From contig CP110630.1 in NCBI GenBank assembly GCA_026210745.1, forward strand, positions 2,666,001-2,730,000: a stretch of DNA of 64,000 nt. Direction: 5' to 3'. Each line of letters starts with the position of its first letter. The stretch's first letter is position 1. Positions 10,667 through 19,796 of the stretch are shown in pieces. Both the position numbers and the translations under genes were made by a program. The stretch is from Exobasidium rhododendri (lineage: Eukaryota > Basidiomycota > Exobasidiomycetes > Exobasidiales > Exobasidiaceae). The notes beneath the pieces were generated by a model that saw only the letters and a program-made list of their open reading frames with translations, ran no database searches and was not told where the DNA came from.

Positions 10667-13384
10667 CTACATGGTCACGCCCAACGTCTTGAGACGAAGT
10701 CGGACTGCGTTGGCGTGTGCTTCTAATTCTTCGCACTCTGCCAGATGCACAACGTGAGGCCCCAAAAGCTTGAGACCTTCTGATGTCAGACTTTGACTGG
10801 TGATGTTCTTTTCAAAGGTAGAAGTGGACACTCCCGAATATTGGCGAGCAAGGCCGTACGTGGGCAGTGTATGGTTGGTACCGGAAGCGTAGTCTCCGCA
10901 GCTCTCTGGACTCCATTGACCGACAAAGATACTGCCAGCATTGATGACACCCTTGGCAAGCTCTTCTGCGTCTTCCGCTTGGATGATAAGATGTTCCGGT
11001 GCATAGTCATTGCTCCACCTCATCGCTTCTTCCCGACTAGGCACGACGATCGTCAGACTCTTTTCAATAGCTTTGCGGACAGTGTCACATCGCGGTAGTG
11101 CCTTAGCCTGACGATCGAGCGCTTCCTCGATTGCCTTCAACTTCTCCGTCGTCAGTTGGATTCCTACTAGAACGACTTGACTGTCTGGGCCATGCTCTGC
11201 TTGACTGAGAAGGTCGGAAGCCACAAAGTCTGAATTTGATTCGTTGTCTGCAATCACCAACACTTCGCTCGGTCCTGCTGGCATGTCGATGCTGACCAAC
11301 GCATCAGTGTCATTCTGGACTATCATCTTTGCTGCTGTCACGAATTGATTGCCCGGTCCCACAATCTTGTCCACCTTAGGCACGCTTGCTGTTCCGTATG
11401 CCATTGCCCCGACTGCCTGCGCTCCACCTGCCGCCAAGATACACTTTGCTCCCACCTTTTCGGCTACATAGAGTACCTCTGGTGTGATGCTGCCATCTGG
11501 TCGAGGGGGTGTGGCAAGGACTATGGTAGGACATCGAGCAACTTGTGCGGGAATCCCCAGCATCAGTGCAGTACTAGGCAAAATTGCGGTGCCTCCAGGT
11601 ACGTATAGTCCGACCCGCTGAATTGGTCGAGCAAATCTTCGGCAGACTACGCCTGGCATCGTTTCCATCTCCAAGACTGCATCGTCCTCCTCTTCCCCTG
11701 TACCCTTCTTCACTCCTCCGACACCAGAATCACTGGCCTTGACATTCCCGCCCACTTTCTTCTGCGCAGCGTGAAAGGCATAGATGTTCTTGTACGCTTG
11801 ATCGATTGCTGCTTTGACTTCAGGTTTGATCTTTGCGATGACACTAGCATTGGTGAAGGGGGGCAGGAAGACGGGGGACTTCAGTTGAACTTTGTCGAAC
11901 TTGGCAGTCAGCTCCAAGATAGCCTCGTCGCCCCTCTCCTTGACAGCTTGCAGTATAGGTCGACATAGGTCCATGACTGCTTCGGTCTTGATCGAAGGTC
12001 GTTTCATCAATTCTTTGCGCTGCTCTTCCGACACATTCTCTAGCTGATAGGACTGCATCAGAATGGGATCAGATCCCGATCGAGGCTTCACCTCTTCCAC
12101 TGTACTGCCATTCGACTGGCTTTCCTTGGCGAATTCAGGTTTTGCGTCACCTTTCCTCCTGCTGATCTTTTTCGCTTTAGCGTCCAGGCTCCTCTCTACG
12201 TCCTCCAATGACACACCTGCTCGGATGCACCTGGCCAAAGCAAAGTAAAGCAAGTCTGCCATCTCAAATGCTACATGATTCTTGTCACTGTCCTTGGCCT
12301 CTACCAATTCGCTTGCCTCCTCTCGAATCTTGGCCTCCAGTAAAGATGAATCGGAGAAAATCCTCGCTGTGTAGCTGCCTTTAGGAGCACTCAATTTCCT
12401 TGACTCCAGGGTAGACTCCAGCAAGGCAAGACCACTGATCTTACCAAAGCACCCCTGACGATCGGTGAGATGGCAGAAACCAGCATGTTCTTGGCCTACT
12501 TTCTGTCGAACAGTGAATTCCAAGGCATCCACGTCACAGTCCATCCTCACTCGAACTACTTGCTGTGTCGCACCGCTGGTCTCGCCCTTCCTCCACAGCC
12601 CGCGGGTTCGACTTTGATAGACGGCCGATCCTGTCAATAGCGACTCTCGAACAGATTGTCGAGAGGAGTAGACGAGTCCAAGCGACGTATTCAAGGAGGA
12701 GGCTACAACAGTAGTAGGGAAGAGGCCATCTGTTCGGTCTGACTTGAGAGGGTTAATCAGCGCCGCAATCAGGTCAAGAGTTCCTGCCGGAGCTGCAGAT
12801 CCCTCCTCCTTTACCAGCGACAGCTTTGAAGTCCTCGTCACTAGAGTTGCGCCCAGGCCAAAGACGTAAGCTACATCTTCGAGAGTAGGGCTCTGTACGT
12901 CAGCTTCAATGAACACTGGTCGACCAGTCTTCTTCGCACCGACTGCTTCCACAAATCGAGCAATGAGATCTCCAGATTGCGCATCTGTCACTGCCAACGC
13001 TTCAGGAAGGGTGATGTATACTCCTCCGAGGCCCTTCTCGGCAAGCGTTGGTAGAGACGCTGCTGTAGATGAATCGACCTTGAGGATGACTCGTTCATAC
13101 GGCAGAGCGGGCGTTTCTCCATCGAAGATGTTTGATGCGTCGTTGGCAGATACTACAACTGCTTCTGCACCGTTGTCGAGAGCGTCAGCAGCGGCAGCAA
13201 GATAAAGGGCTGAGGAAGACAAGGAGACCACATAGGAGAGCGTTGGAGGTAGCAATGGCGCGACAGTGGCCAGTTGTGTGTCAGAAAGTAGAAGGCAAGA
13301 GCAGCGAGAGAGTACGGAAAGCAATTCTGCTTCTGGCTTTGAGCTGTCTAGTGACGCCAGGACAGGCAGCGACAAAGACGCCAT
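10667..13384 (-). CDS. HIS4: trifunctional histidine biosynthesis protein (PRA-CH / PRA-PH / histidinol dehydrogenase)
   Basis: Intronless, 905 aa from ATG 13384; the frame extends upstream without another ATG. It catalyses steps 2, 3, 9 and 10 of histidine synthesis. In order: an N-terminal extension; phosphoribosyl-AMP cyclohydrolase around residues 225-315 (LWRKGETSG, DCDVDALEF, GFCHLTDRQGCFG metal and catalytic cysteines); phosphoribosyl-ATP pyrophosphatase around 318-410 (LLEAKIREEASELVEA, AFEMADLLYF); then histidinol dehydrogenase to the end (GLYVPGGTAILPSTALMLG, AGGAQAVGAMAYG, DMPAGPSEVLVIAD, SAEHGPDSQ-type motif). Yeast HIS4 is 799 aa, so this form carries roughly 100 extra residues, mainly at the N-terminus and in a DSGVGGVKKGTGEEEDD insert. 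Confidence 0.96.
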   Translation of the reverse strand: MASLSLPVLASLDSSKPEAELLSVLSRCSCLLLSDTQLATVAPLLPPTLSYVVSLSSSALYLAAAADALDNGAEAVVVSANDASNIFDGETPALPYERVILKVDSSTAASLPTLAEKGLGGVYITLPEALAVTDAQSGDLIARFVEAVGAKKTGRPVFIEADVQSPTLEDVAYVFGLGATLVTRTSKLSLVKEEGSAAPAGTLDLIAALINPLKSDRTDGLFPTTVVASSLNTSLGLVYSSRQSVRESLLTGSAVYQSRTRGLWRKGETSGATQQVVRVRMDCDVDALEFTVRQKVGQEHAGFCHLTDRQGCFGKISGLALLESTLESRKLSAPKGSYTARIFSDSSLLEAKIREEASELVEAKDSDKNHVAFEMADLLYFALARCIRAGVSLEDVERSLDAKAKKISRRKGDAKPEFAKESQSNGSTVEEVKPRSGSDPILMQSYQLENVSEEQRKELMKRPSIKTEAVMDLCRPILQAVKERGDEAILELTAKFDKVQLKSPVFLPPFTNASVIAKIKPEVKAAIDQAYKNIYAFHAAQKKVGGNVKASDSGVGGVKKGTGEEEDDAVLEMETMPGVVCRRFARPIQRVGLYVPGGTAILPSTALMLGIPAQVARCPTIVLATPPRPDGSITPEVLYVAEKVGAKCILAAGGAQAVGAMAYGTASVPKVDKIVGPGNQFVTAAKMIVQNDTDALVSIDMPAGPSEVLVIADNESNSDFVASDLLSQAEHGPDSQVVLVGIQLTTEKLKAIEEALDRQAKALPRCDTVRKAIEKSLTIVVPSREEAMRWSNDYAPEHLIIQAEDAEELAKGVINAGSIFVGQWSPESCGDYASGTNHTLPTYGLARQYSGVSTSTFEKNITSQSLTSEGLKLLGPHVVHLAECEELEAHANAVRLRLKTLGVTM

Positions 13385-13746
13385 GATGATTGTGGGTGGG
13401 AGGGTGTGGTGTGTCTGCCGGGAGGGTGATTTGTGCAGGTGTAAGAGAAGATTAGGAGCTAGAAGAAAGATGACGCCCAATCAAGTCTCCCATGAGAAAT
13501 TAAATAATAAGAGAGAGCCTTGGGCTGAAGGAATTACGTAATGGGGTCCTTCGCGCTCCTCCTTGAATTCGCGAGTAGGGAAATTGCCTTAAGCCTGACA
13601 AAATTCGCTGAAGGAGCTTCAACGAGCAGCGATGTACACAAGAGAATGCTATCAAGAGCGTCACATTAAATCGAGTGAGCATTGTTTGATCAATTCTACA
13701 TTTGAGTCATTGTTTACTATGGATTTTGTGCCTCTATCGCATTCAG
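13385..13746. other. spacer between HIS4 start and SCOT 3' end
   Basis: About 360 bases. It should contain the HIS4 promoter (minus strand) and the SCOT 3' UTR. No gene or clear regulatory motif is seen. Confidence 0.5.
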
Positions 13747-15627
13747 CTACGCCACGATTCCGGGTCCAAGTGTAAAAGTAGCATCGGTCTTGTCCTTGAC
13801 TTCCTGCAGAGTGGCTCCCTCCATCAATTCTATCAGTGTCAAGCCCTTGTCACCTCTGATGTCGACTTCAAAGACACAAAGGTCAGTGATAATCAGGCTG
13901 ACGCATCGGCTTCCCGTGAGGGGCAATTTGCAGTCCTGGACAATTTTACTTCTTCCGTTCTTGTCGACGTGATCGGTCAAGACGACGACCTTGGTCGACA
14001 AGGGACTGGATACAAGGTCCATAGCACCACCCATCCCTTTGACCACTCGATTCGGTATCCTACAGCCCATTTCAGAGCGTTTTAGAGCATTCCAGAGCAT
14101 GGGGGAAGGAAGTTTTGAAGAAATTTTGGGAACAGGATAGTTAGGGTTAGTAGGGTTAGGGTTAGCAACTAGTACGGGAAAACAAGATCTCATCACACCG
14201 TAAAGGAAAAAAGCCTACTCACATGAAGTTAGCAAGATCTCCATTGGCTCCAACGCTCAATGCTCCTAACATTGTTACGTTCACTTTGCCCCCTCTGATC
14301 ATGCCGAATGACTCAGAGGACTCGAAGACAGCACCTCCAGGCAAGAGGGTGACGGTTTCTATATGAAGGATTAGTAGGGTTAGAGTAAGTAAATGGAAAT
14401 GCGTGAGGTCTTTTGCGAAAGAAACGCACCTTTGCCGGCATTGACCAAGTCTCCGTCCACTTTATCCTTTGTGGGATAGGGTCCCATTCCTAGGATACCG
14501 TTCTCACTGTGCAACACGACATCCACTCCTTCTGGCAAGTAAGAAGGAACTAAACTCGGCATACCGACGCCCAAGTTGACGTAATCTCCATTTTGCAATT
14601 CTTTGGCAGCTCTCTGTGAGATCGCTTCTCTACGTCGACGTGCTTCTGACTTTTCCTCCTTCTTGCCAGATGAGCCTGACTTGTCTTCTGCAACAGTCAC
14701 TACTTCAATCAGCTTCTCTTCTGTTGCCTTGACGATTCGATTGACAAAGATGGAGGGCAAGTGAACTGTATTGGGGTCTAGACTTCCGACCGGCACGATC
14801 TCTTCTGCTTCTACAATCGTCATCTTGGCGTTCTTGGCAAAGGCAGCTGCAAAATTACCAGCAGCCAGTCGAAACATACAATTTCCCATCGCATCAGCTT
14901 TCCAGGCATGGACAATAGCTACGTCGGCGTAGATGGACTCTTCCAAGATGTAGTTTCTTCCGTTGAATTCTCGAACCTCTTTTGGCTTTGTGTACTCTTT
15001 TGGCTTTGGCGCTTCTTTGCTACCTTCCGCCCGCTCTTCGTATCGCACGACCAATTCTCCCTTCTGGACAGCTGTTCCATACCCAGTAGGCGTGTAGAAT
15101 GCAGGAATACCAAAGGCACCAGCCCGGCACTTCTCAACCAAGGTACCTTGCGGAGTCAGCTCAAGACTGACTTTTCCGTTAAGGTATTGATCTTCAAAGT
15201 ATTTGTTCGATCCGATAAAGGAAGAGAACATCTTGCCGACTTGCTTCGAGTGTAGCAATCTTCCTGTTGATAGTGATCATCTCTCAGTCGGTATTTCGAG
15301 GGACCCCGAACAGCCTGAAGTCTACTCACCAAGTCCCTTTTCACCCACTCCAGCATTGTTGCTGACGCATGTAAGGTTCTTTATGTCCTTGTTTTCACTA
15401 ATTGCCTTGATCAAAGTCTCTGGGGTACCACACAGACCGAAACCAGACGACAAGAGGAGGGAGCCCGACTTGATGTCCTTGACAGCTTCACTGGCGCTGT
15501 CATACAGCTTGCTGACTGATGGAGCCTCTGTCGAGGCGAGACGAACGGAAAGAGGCGTAAAGATGGATGATGACGATGGTAATGCTATTTGTCGCCTTAG
15601 GGCGGTTCTTTGAAGTGCGGTGAACAT
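13747..15627 (-). CDS. succinyl-CoA:3-ketoacid CoA transferase, mitochondrial (SCOT)
   Basis: Four exons, 15627-15330, 15263-14430, 14358-14223 and 14059-13747; introns 66, 71 and 163 nt; 526 aa against ~520 aa in the family. It moves CoA from succinyl-CoA to acetoacetate, activating ketone bodies in the mitochondrial matrix. The N-terminus ([13 protein letters not shown]...) is a mitochondrial presequence. The alpha half includes [13 protein letters not shown] and [19 protein letters not shown]-like segments (here [11 protein letters not shown]). The beta half holds the catalytic glutamate in [12 protein letters not shown] (about E353). A charged linker ([13 protein letters not shown]) separates the halves, as in animal SCOT. 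Exon joins give [13 protein letters not shown] and [18 protein letters not shown]. Introns 2 and 3 contain CTAACCC arrays (see findings). Confidence 0.95.
14141..14165. repeat. telomere-like / branch-point-like TTAGGG array in SCOT intron 3
   Basis: Twenty-five bases made of TTAGGG-type units on the plus strand, imperfect in the middle. On the transcribed (minus) strand this reads as repeated CTAAC, the fungal branch-point consensus, about 80-105 bases upstream of the acceptor. A related TTAGTAGGGTTAG string lies in intron 2 near 14369-14381. Confidence 0.6.
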
Positions 15628-15923
15628 GATGTGACTGATCTGACAGAGTTGATGCGACGTAGAGGGAAAAAAAGGATGGCGTATACAGAGTTGCTTCTTC
15701 TGCCTGCGTATCTCTAAAATAGTGCCGAGACAGAATATAGTAATGACAATTCCCGCCCGCTCCGATACCACGGAACGGACTCCACAAAGGCAACTAAGAT
15801 CCCCAGATCTTCCAAGACGTGGGCCACGCGAGCTGCATGCCGTGGCACACCCTAAAGTTGGAATTCCATCGAGAAGAAATACACATCTGGTGGTGTGCTT
15901 CTCGATCAGATCGCTATATCATC

Positions 15924-17370
15924 ATGAATGAGCTGTATAGTGCGACATGCTCGGCGCCAGTGAACATCGCCGTCATCAAGTATTGGGGAAAGAGAGACAC
16001 AAAACTAATCTTGCCAACCAATGACTCACTCTCGGTGACACTAGATCAGGACCACCTGCGAAGTGTGACGACAGCCCGTGTGGACGCTTCCTTTGAAGCG
16101 GGTGATAGACTCTGGTTGAATGGTGTCGAGGAAAGTATCGGAAAGGAAGGGAGATTGAGGACGTGTATAGAAGAATGCAGAACGGTGCGGAAGACAATGG
16201 AGAGCAAGGATGGGAGCCTGGCAAAGGTGATTCACATACACAGCAACAGATCGCATAACTCGGGCTTTACTGACACAGCTCGATCTCTCTTTGCTCGCTG
16301 CAGATCTCGTCATTGCCCTTGCACATCTGCAGTGAGAACAATTTCCCTACTGCTGCCGGACTCGCCTCTTCTGCATCTGGATTCGCCGCTCTTATTTCGA
16401 CGCTGTCAGCACTCTACTCGCTGCAACCTACGCTTTCTACTTCTGATCTGAGCCGCTTCGCCCGTCAAGGTAGCGGTTCAGCATGCCGATCACTATTTGG
16501 GGGATTCGTGGCCTGGCAATCAGGCGTCGAATCTTCAGGCGAAGACAGTCTAGCACTAGAAGTAGCTCCTCGCGAGCACTGGCCCTCTCTACAAGCGCTC
16601 ATTTGCGTGGTCAGTGATGCGAAGAAAGGGACGCCAAGCACAGCAGGAATGCAAAGAAGTGTAGCGACTTCACCCTTACTGCAACATCGTATCGAAAAGG
16701 TTGTTCCTATACGAATGGAAGCAATGCGAAATGCAATCAGGTCGAAGAACTTTGACGCCTTCGCCGATCTTACAATGGCTGACTCGAACAACTTCCACGC
16801 TTGTGCTCTCGATACTTCACCTCCCATCTTTTACATGAACGACACCAGTCGAGCGATCGTCCAGCTTATCGAAGAGCTCAATCGGGCCAGTGAGGAGCAA
16901 GGACAAGGCAAAAAGGTGGCCTACACGTACGACGCCGGTCCCAATGCAGTCCTCTACACGGAAGAAAAGGACATGAAGGTGGTCCTCGATCTGATTCGAC
17001 ACTACTTCCCCAATGCAGATTTCGATGATACTGTGAGTGACTCCTGACTAGGCTCGCCATCTGTCTCTCCTGACGTACTGACGTACCGTCACCTTCTCAG
17101 TTCAACCTTCTAGGATCAGGCATCAACAGCTCCCATCGAGGCGCTCAACCTGCCGCTGCTCTTCCTTCTCTGCCTCCCACCTTCAACGAGGGCGTCATTC
17201 CAGTGCAAGAACCTGGCTCAGTGAGACGTCTCATTCACACCCGAGTTGGTGATGGTCCCCGCACACTCCACGTCTCCCATGGCACTGCATCTGCAGGCAA
17301 AGCAGAGGAGAGCCTCCTCGACTCCTCTGGCCTGCCCATCCGACTCCAAAGGACCAAAAAAGCTTTGTAG
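15924..17370 (+). CDS. MVD1: diphosphomevalonate decarboxylase
   Basis: Three exons, 15924-16226, 16304-17032 and 17101-17370, all phase 0, introns 77 and 68 nt; 433 aa. It converts mevalonate diphosphate to isopentenyl diphosphate, the last step of the mevalonate pathway feeding ergosterol. GHMP-family signatures are clear: [14 protein letters not shown] near the N-terminus, [19 protein letters not shown] as the phosphate loop, [16 protein letters not shown], and [12 protein letters not shown] near the C-terminus. The first intron has an unusual GTGATT donor, but the join [21 protein letters not shown] matches the family. It is about 35 aa longer than yeast Erg19, mostly in a Pro/Ala-rich C-terminal loop. 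It faces SCOT head to head with 296 bases between the ATGs. Confidence 0.93.
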
Positions 17371-17529
17371 CTGATCCCACGTCAATATAAATCAGACATT
17401 AATACCATTTACAACTTTAAAATCTATTTATTTTCTTTGCTTGGCGTGCATTAAGTAAATGTGAGAACAAAGTGCGTCCACCTTCCAAGAGCTCATCACC
17501 ATCCCGTCATCGTCCTCCTCCTTATAACG

Positions 17530-18072
17530 ATGGCCGGTCCTAATTTAGAAATCTTCAAGTTCTCAGTCTACCTATTCTTCCCATGGGCAATCATGGTGCA
17601 CTATGGTGATCCACAATGGTATCACGACAATGTTTTGCCCATTCGAGACAAGTTTTGGCCTGATGAAAGTACCCTCTACGTGAGAATTTTGATGATGTGT
17701 TGCGAAGAAGATCGAAAGTTGTAGCTGAACCGGATTTCGCCCCATACTTGAAACCAGGTGCCTCCGAGAAACGCAGCAGATCTCAAGAGTGAGCTAGCGG
17801 AGCTCAAGGCAAAGAGACTGACAAACAAGGAGAGAAAGGAGCAAGGTCTTTCACCTCTGCCGATGAGAAGCAGCAAAGCGAGCACAGACGTTTCTCACGT
17901 AGAACAAAGCTTACCTGTCAGCTCGACCACGAGATCACCTATATCTCCCAGCTTACGAGAGGGAGGATCGTTGGGTATTACTTCAATGGAGCTGGCAAGG
18001 CCGCTTACAGCTTCGAGGACGAGCACTTGGAGAGAAAGTTGGAAGGAGGCAACAGAGCGTCATGTGGTATAA
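17530..18072 (+). CDS. PET100: Pet100-family cytochrome c oxidase assembly factor
   Basis: Two exons, 17530-17679 and 17758-18072, phase 0, 78-nt intron; 154 aa. Pet100 is a small mitochondrial inner-membrane chaperone for complex IV assembly. The diagnostic N-terminus is present: MAGPNLEIFKFSVYLFFPWA forms one membrane segment, followed by the conserved aromatic stretch HYGDPQWYHDNVLPIRDKFWP. A charged helix follows (LKSELAELKAKRLTNKERKEQG). The Ser/Thr-rich C-terminal ~70 residues are not seen in the short animal PET100 and have no recognisable feature. It converges with DAM1, stops 59 bases apart. Confidence 0.85.
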
Positions 18073-18131
18073 CGAGACATGATGACAGCAAAGCAAATGT
18101 ACAAATACAAATGACGAAAGACACTTTCACA

Positions 18132-19525
18132 CTACGCGATTGGGTCGTGGCGAGCAGGATTGAGCTGATAGACGACGCCCTGGAAAGAGGGGAAAGAGGT
18201 GTAACATAAAGTCAGATGGATAGATTCACGTCGGCAAGACCCTACAATATTCCTAAGACTCACATTGTCAGACCTCTTGATGACATGCTTGGCTGTGACG
18301 AGAGCAATCATGCACTTGTTGATCTTTGCCTGAGGCAGATCAGGCATCTTTACGATCTCGGCAACTGCGTAAGAGTTAAGAAAGAGATGGGGTTTTAGGC
18401 GGAAAACGTGCGAATGAGGACAATCTACATCAAACTCACTTCGTACTCCCTTCTCACCGGCAGCGATGAGAGCCAGGATGACACTCTTGGCCAGCTGACC
18501 GGGTTTCTAGTCGCGAGGTCCAAATTAGCAGTAGAAAGAAGGAGAAAATCGCGATGAATGCTGCACTCACCGGATCACCTCCGCGATACTCCAAGGGCAA
18601 CGTCTCGATAATTTCAACAGCTTTTGCCTGCATTCATCGTGGTGAGTCCCTGTGTTGCTTGAACTGTTCGACGTCAACGAAATCAACCACTCACCTCACG
18701 CTTTCTTTTCTCTGCTGCAGTGATCCTGCCCTTTGTCGGTCCGGCCATTGTCGCTGCTGGCTTGGTCGCCCTTGCTGTCGTGGACGCGGCATCACTTCCC
18801 GCCTTCTTCAGAGCCGACTTTAATGGTTGCTTGGAGGCGTTTGACGTGCCTGAGACGAATGGCTTCCTCTGCATGAGCTCTGCTTCATCTTCGTCTTGAG
18901 TCATGTACGTTTGGTCGCCTGCTATGCTCATGCCAACATCAGCAGTAACGGTCTCATCGCCGAAGCCTGCGGTATTCTGACCCTCGAGCAGGTCCATGTC
19001 TCCGCGTCGTTCTGTTGAAGATGCTCCGTAAGGAGACGAAAAGACAAGCTCCACTATTACTCTCTCTCACTCACCTTTCCTTTCCTTCAGCCTCTCGAAG
19101 TTCTCTTCTCCTGGAGCCTAAGAAGAGGAATGGTGTATCAATAAACTAGCGACTTCGCGCCTTTACTGCTTCATACCCACCTCTGGCCATTCTACGCAAA
19201 ATGCGTTCATTCTAAGACCATAGAGAAACATGCTGAAGCTTTCGTCGAACGTGAGCAGAGCGTTGTCGATCTCTTCGATACATTCTAGGTTCGAGTGAAG
19301 TGTCGATGTTTCGTACGATAAATCTGACATGGCCTGTGTCAAAAAGCTCAGGGGTGTGACAGCGGATCCTGCACCTGACACAGATGCTCGATGATGCGAT
19401 GAGATGGAGCCCCTCGACACTCTCCGGATGGGCGTAGTAGGTCGAGAGCGGGACATTGTTGACTGGCGAGTATCACCCCGAGATGGTGAAGAGAGTGCAA
19501 CAGTGTTGGTTCCTCTCCATGTCAT
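18132..19525 (-). CDS. DAM1: DASH/DAM1 complex subunit Dam1 with an added winged-helix-like C-terminus
   Basis: Seven exons on the minus strand: 19525-19181, 19117-19075, 19011-18695, 18627-18571, 18506-18440, 18364-18264 and 18179-18132; introns 63-84 nt; 325 aa. Dam1 couples kinetochores to spindle microtubules. The signature Dam1 block spans exons 1-2: PLSFLTQAMSDLSYETSTL, IDNALLTFDESFSMFLYGL, then NAFCVEWPE|APGEENFERL. The N-terminus is basic and Ser-rich (RSRPTTPIRRVSRGS), like sites phosphorylated in yeast Dam1. After a disordered middle, residues ~236-325 form a compact region (EIIETLPLEYRGG, VILALIAAGEKGVRIAEIV, KINKCMIALVTAKHVIKRS, NGVVYQLNP) that looks like a helix-turn-helix with a beta wing. 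All junctions keep phase. See findings. Confidence 0.8.
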
Positions 19526-19796
19526 CAACGCGTCTATGTCGCCAGAAAAGGGAGTGGCTCGAGCTCACCCACGCCTTATGAGCTCCACGTATCCTACTTT
19601 AGAAAGTTATTTTTTCTTGTTAGTGAGGCATAGAAGAGATCGGCACTGATCCTTCTCGCCGCCACAGCCCTCCACGACCGATCGGGCCACTCGACCAGCG
19701 CTCTCTGTCTTCAAAACTGCAGTATCACCACTAGGGAGGAAAGGGAGGTACAGGCCAGCTTCAGCTGTGCTTTACTTCTGAGTCGCTGCTTTCGTC

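Noticed and set aside
10667-17370. A metabolic gene cluster (HIS4, SCOT, MVD1)
   Set aside because: The genes belong to unrelated primary pathways and show no shared regulation or specialised-metabolite enzymes; the adjacency looks incidental.
19012-19074. A 21-nt intron in DAM1 (acceptor at 19054)
   Set aside because: Too short for splicing. The AACAG acceptor before 19011 gives a normal 63-nt intron and the same frame.
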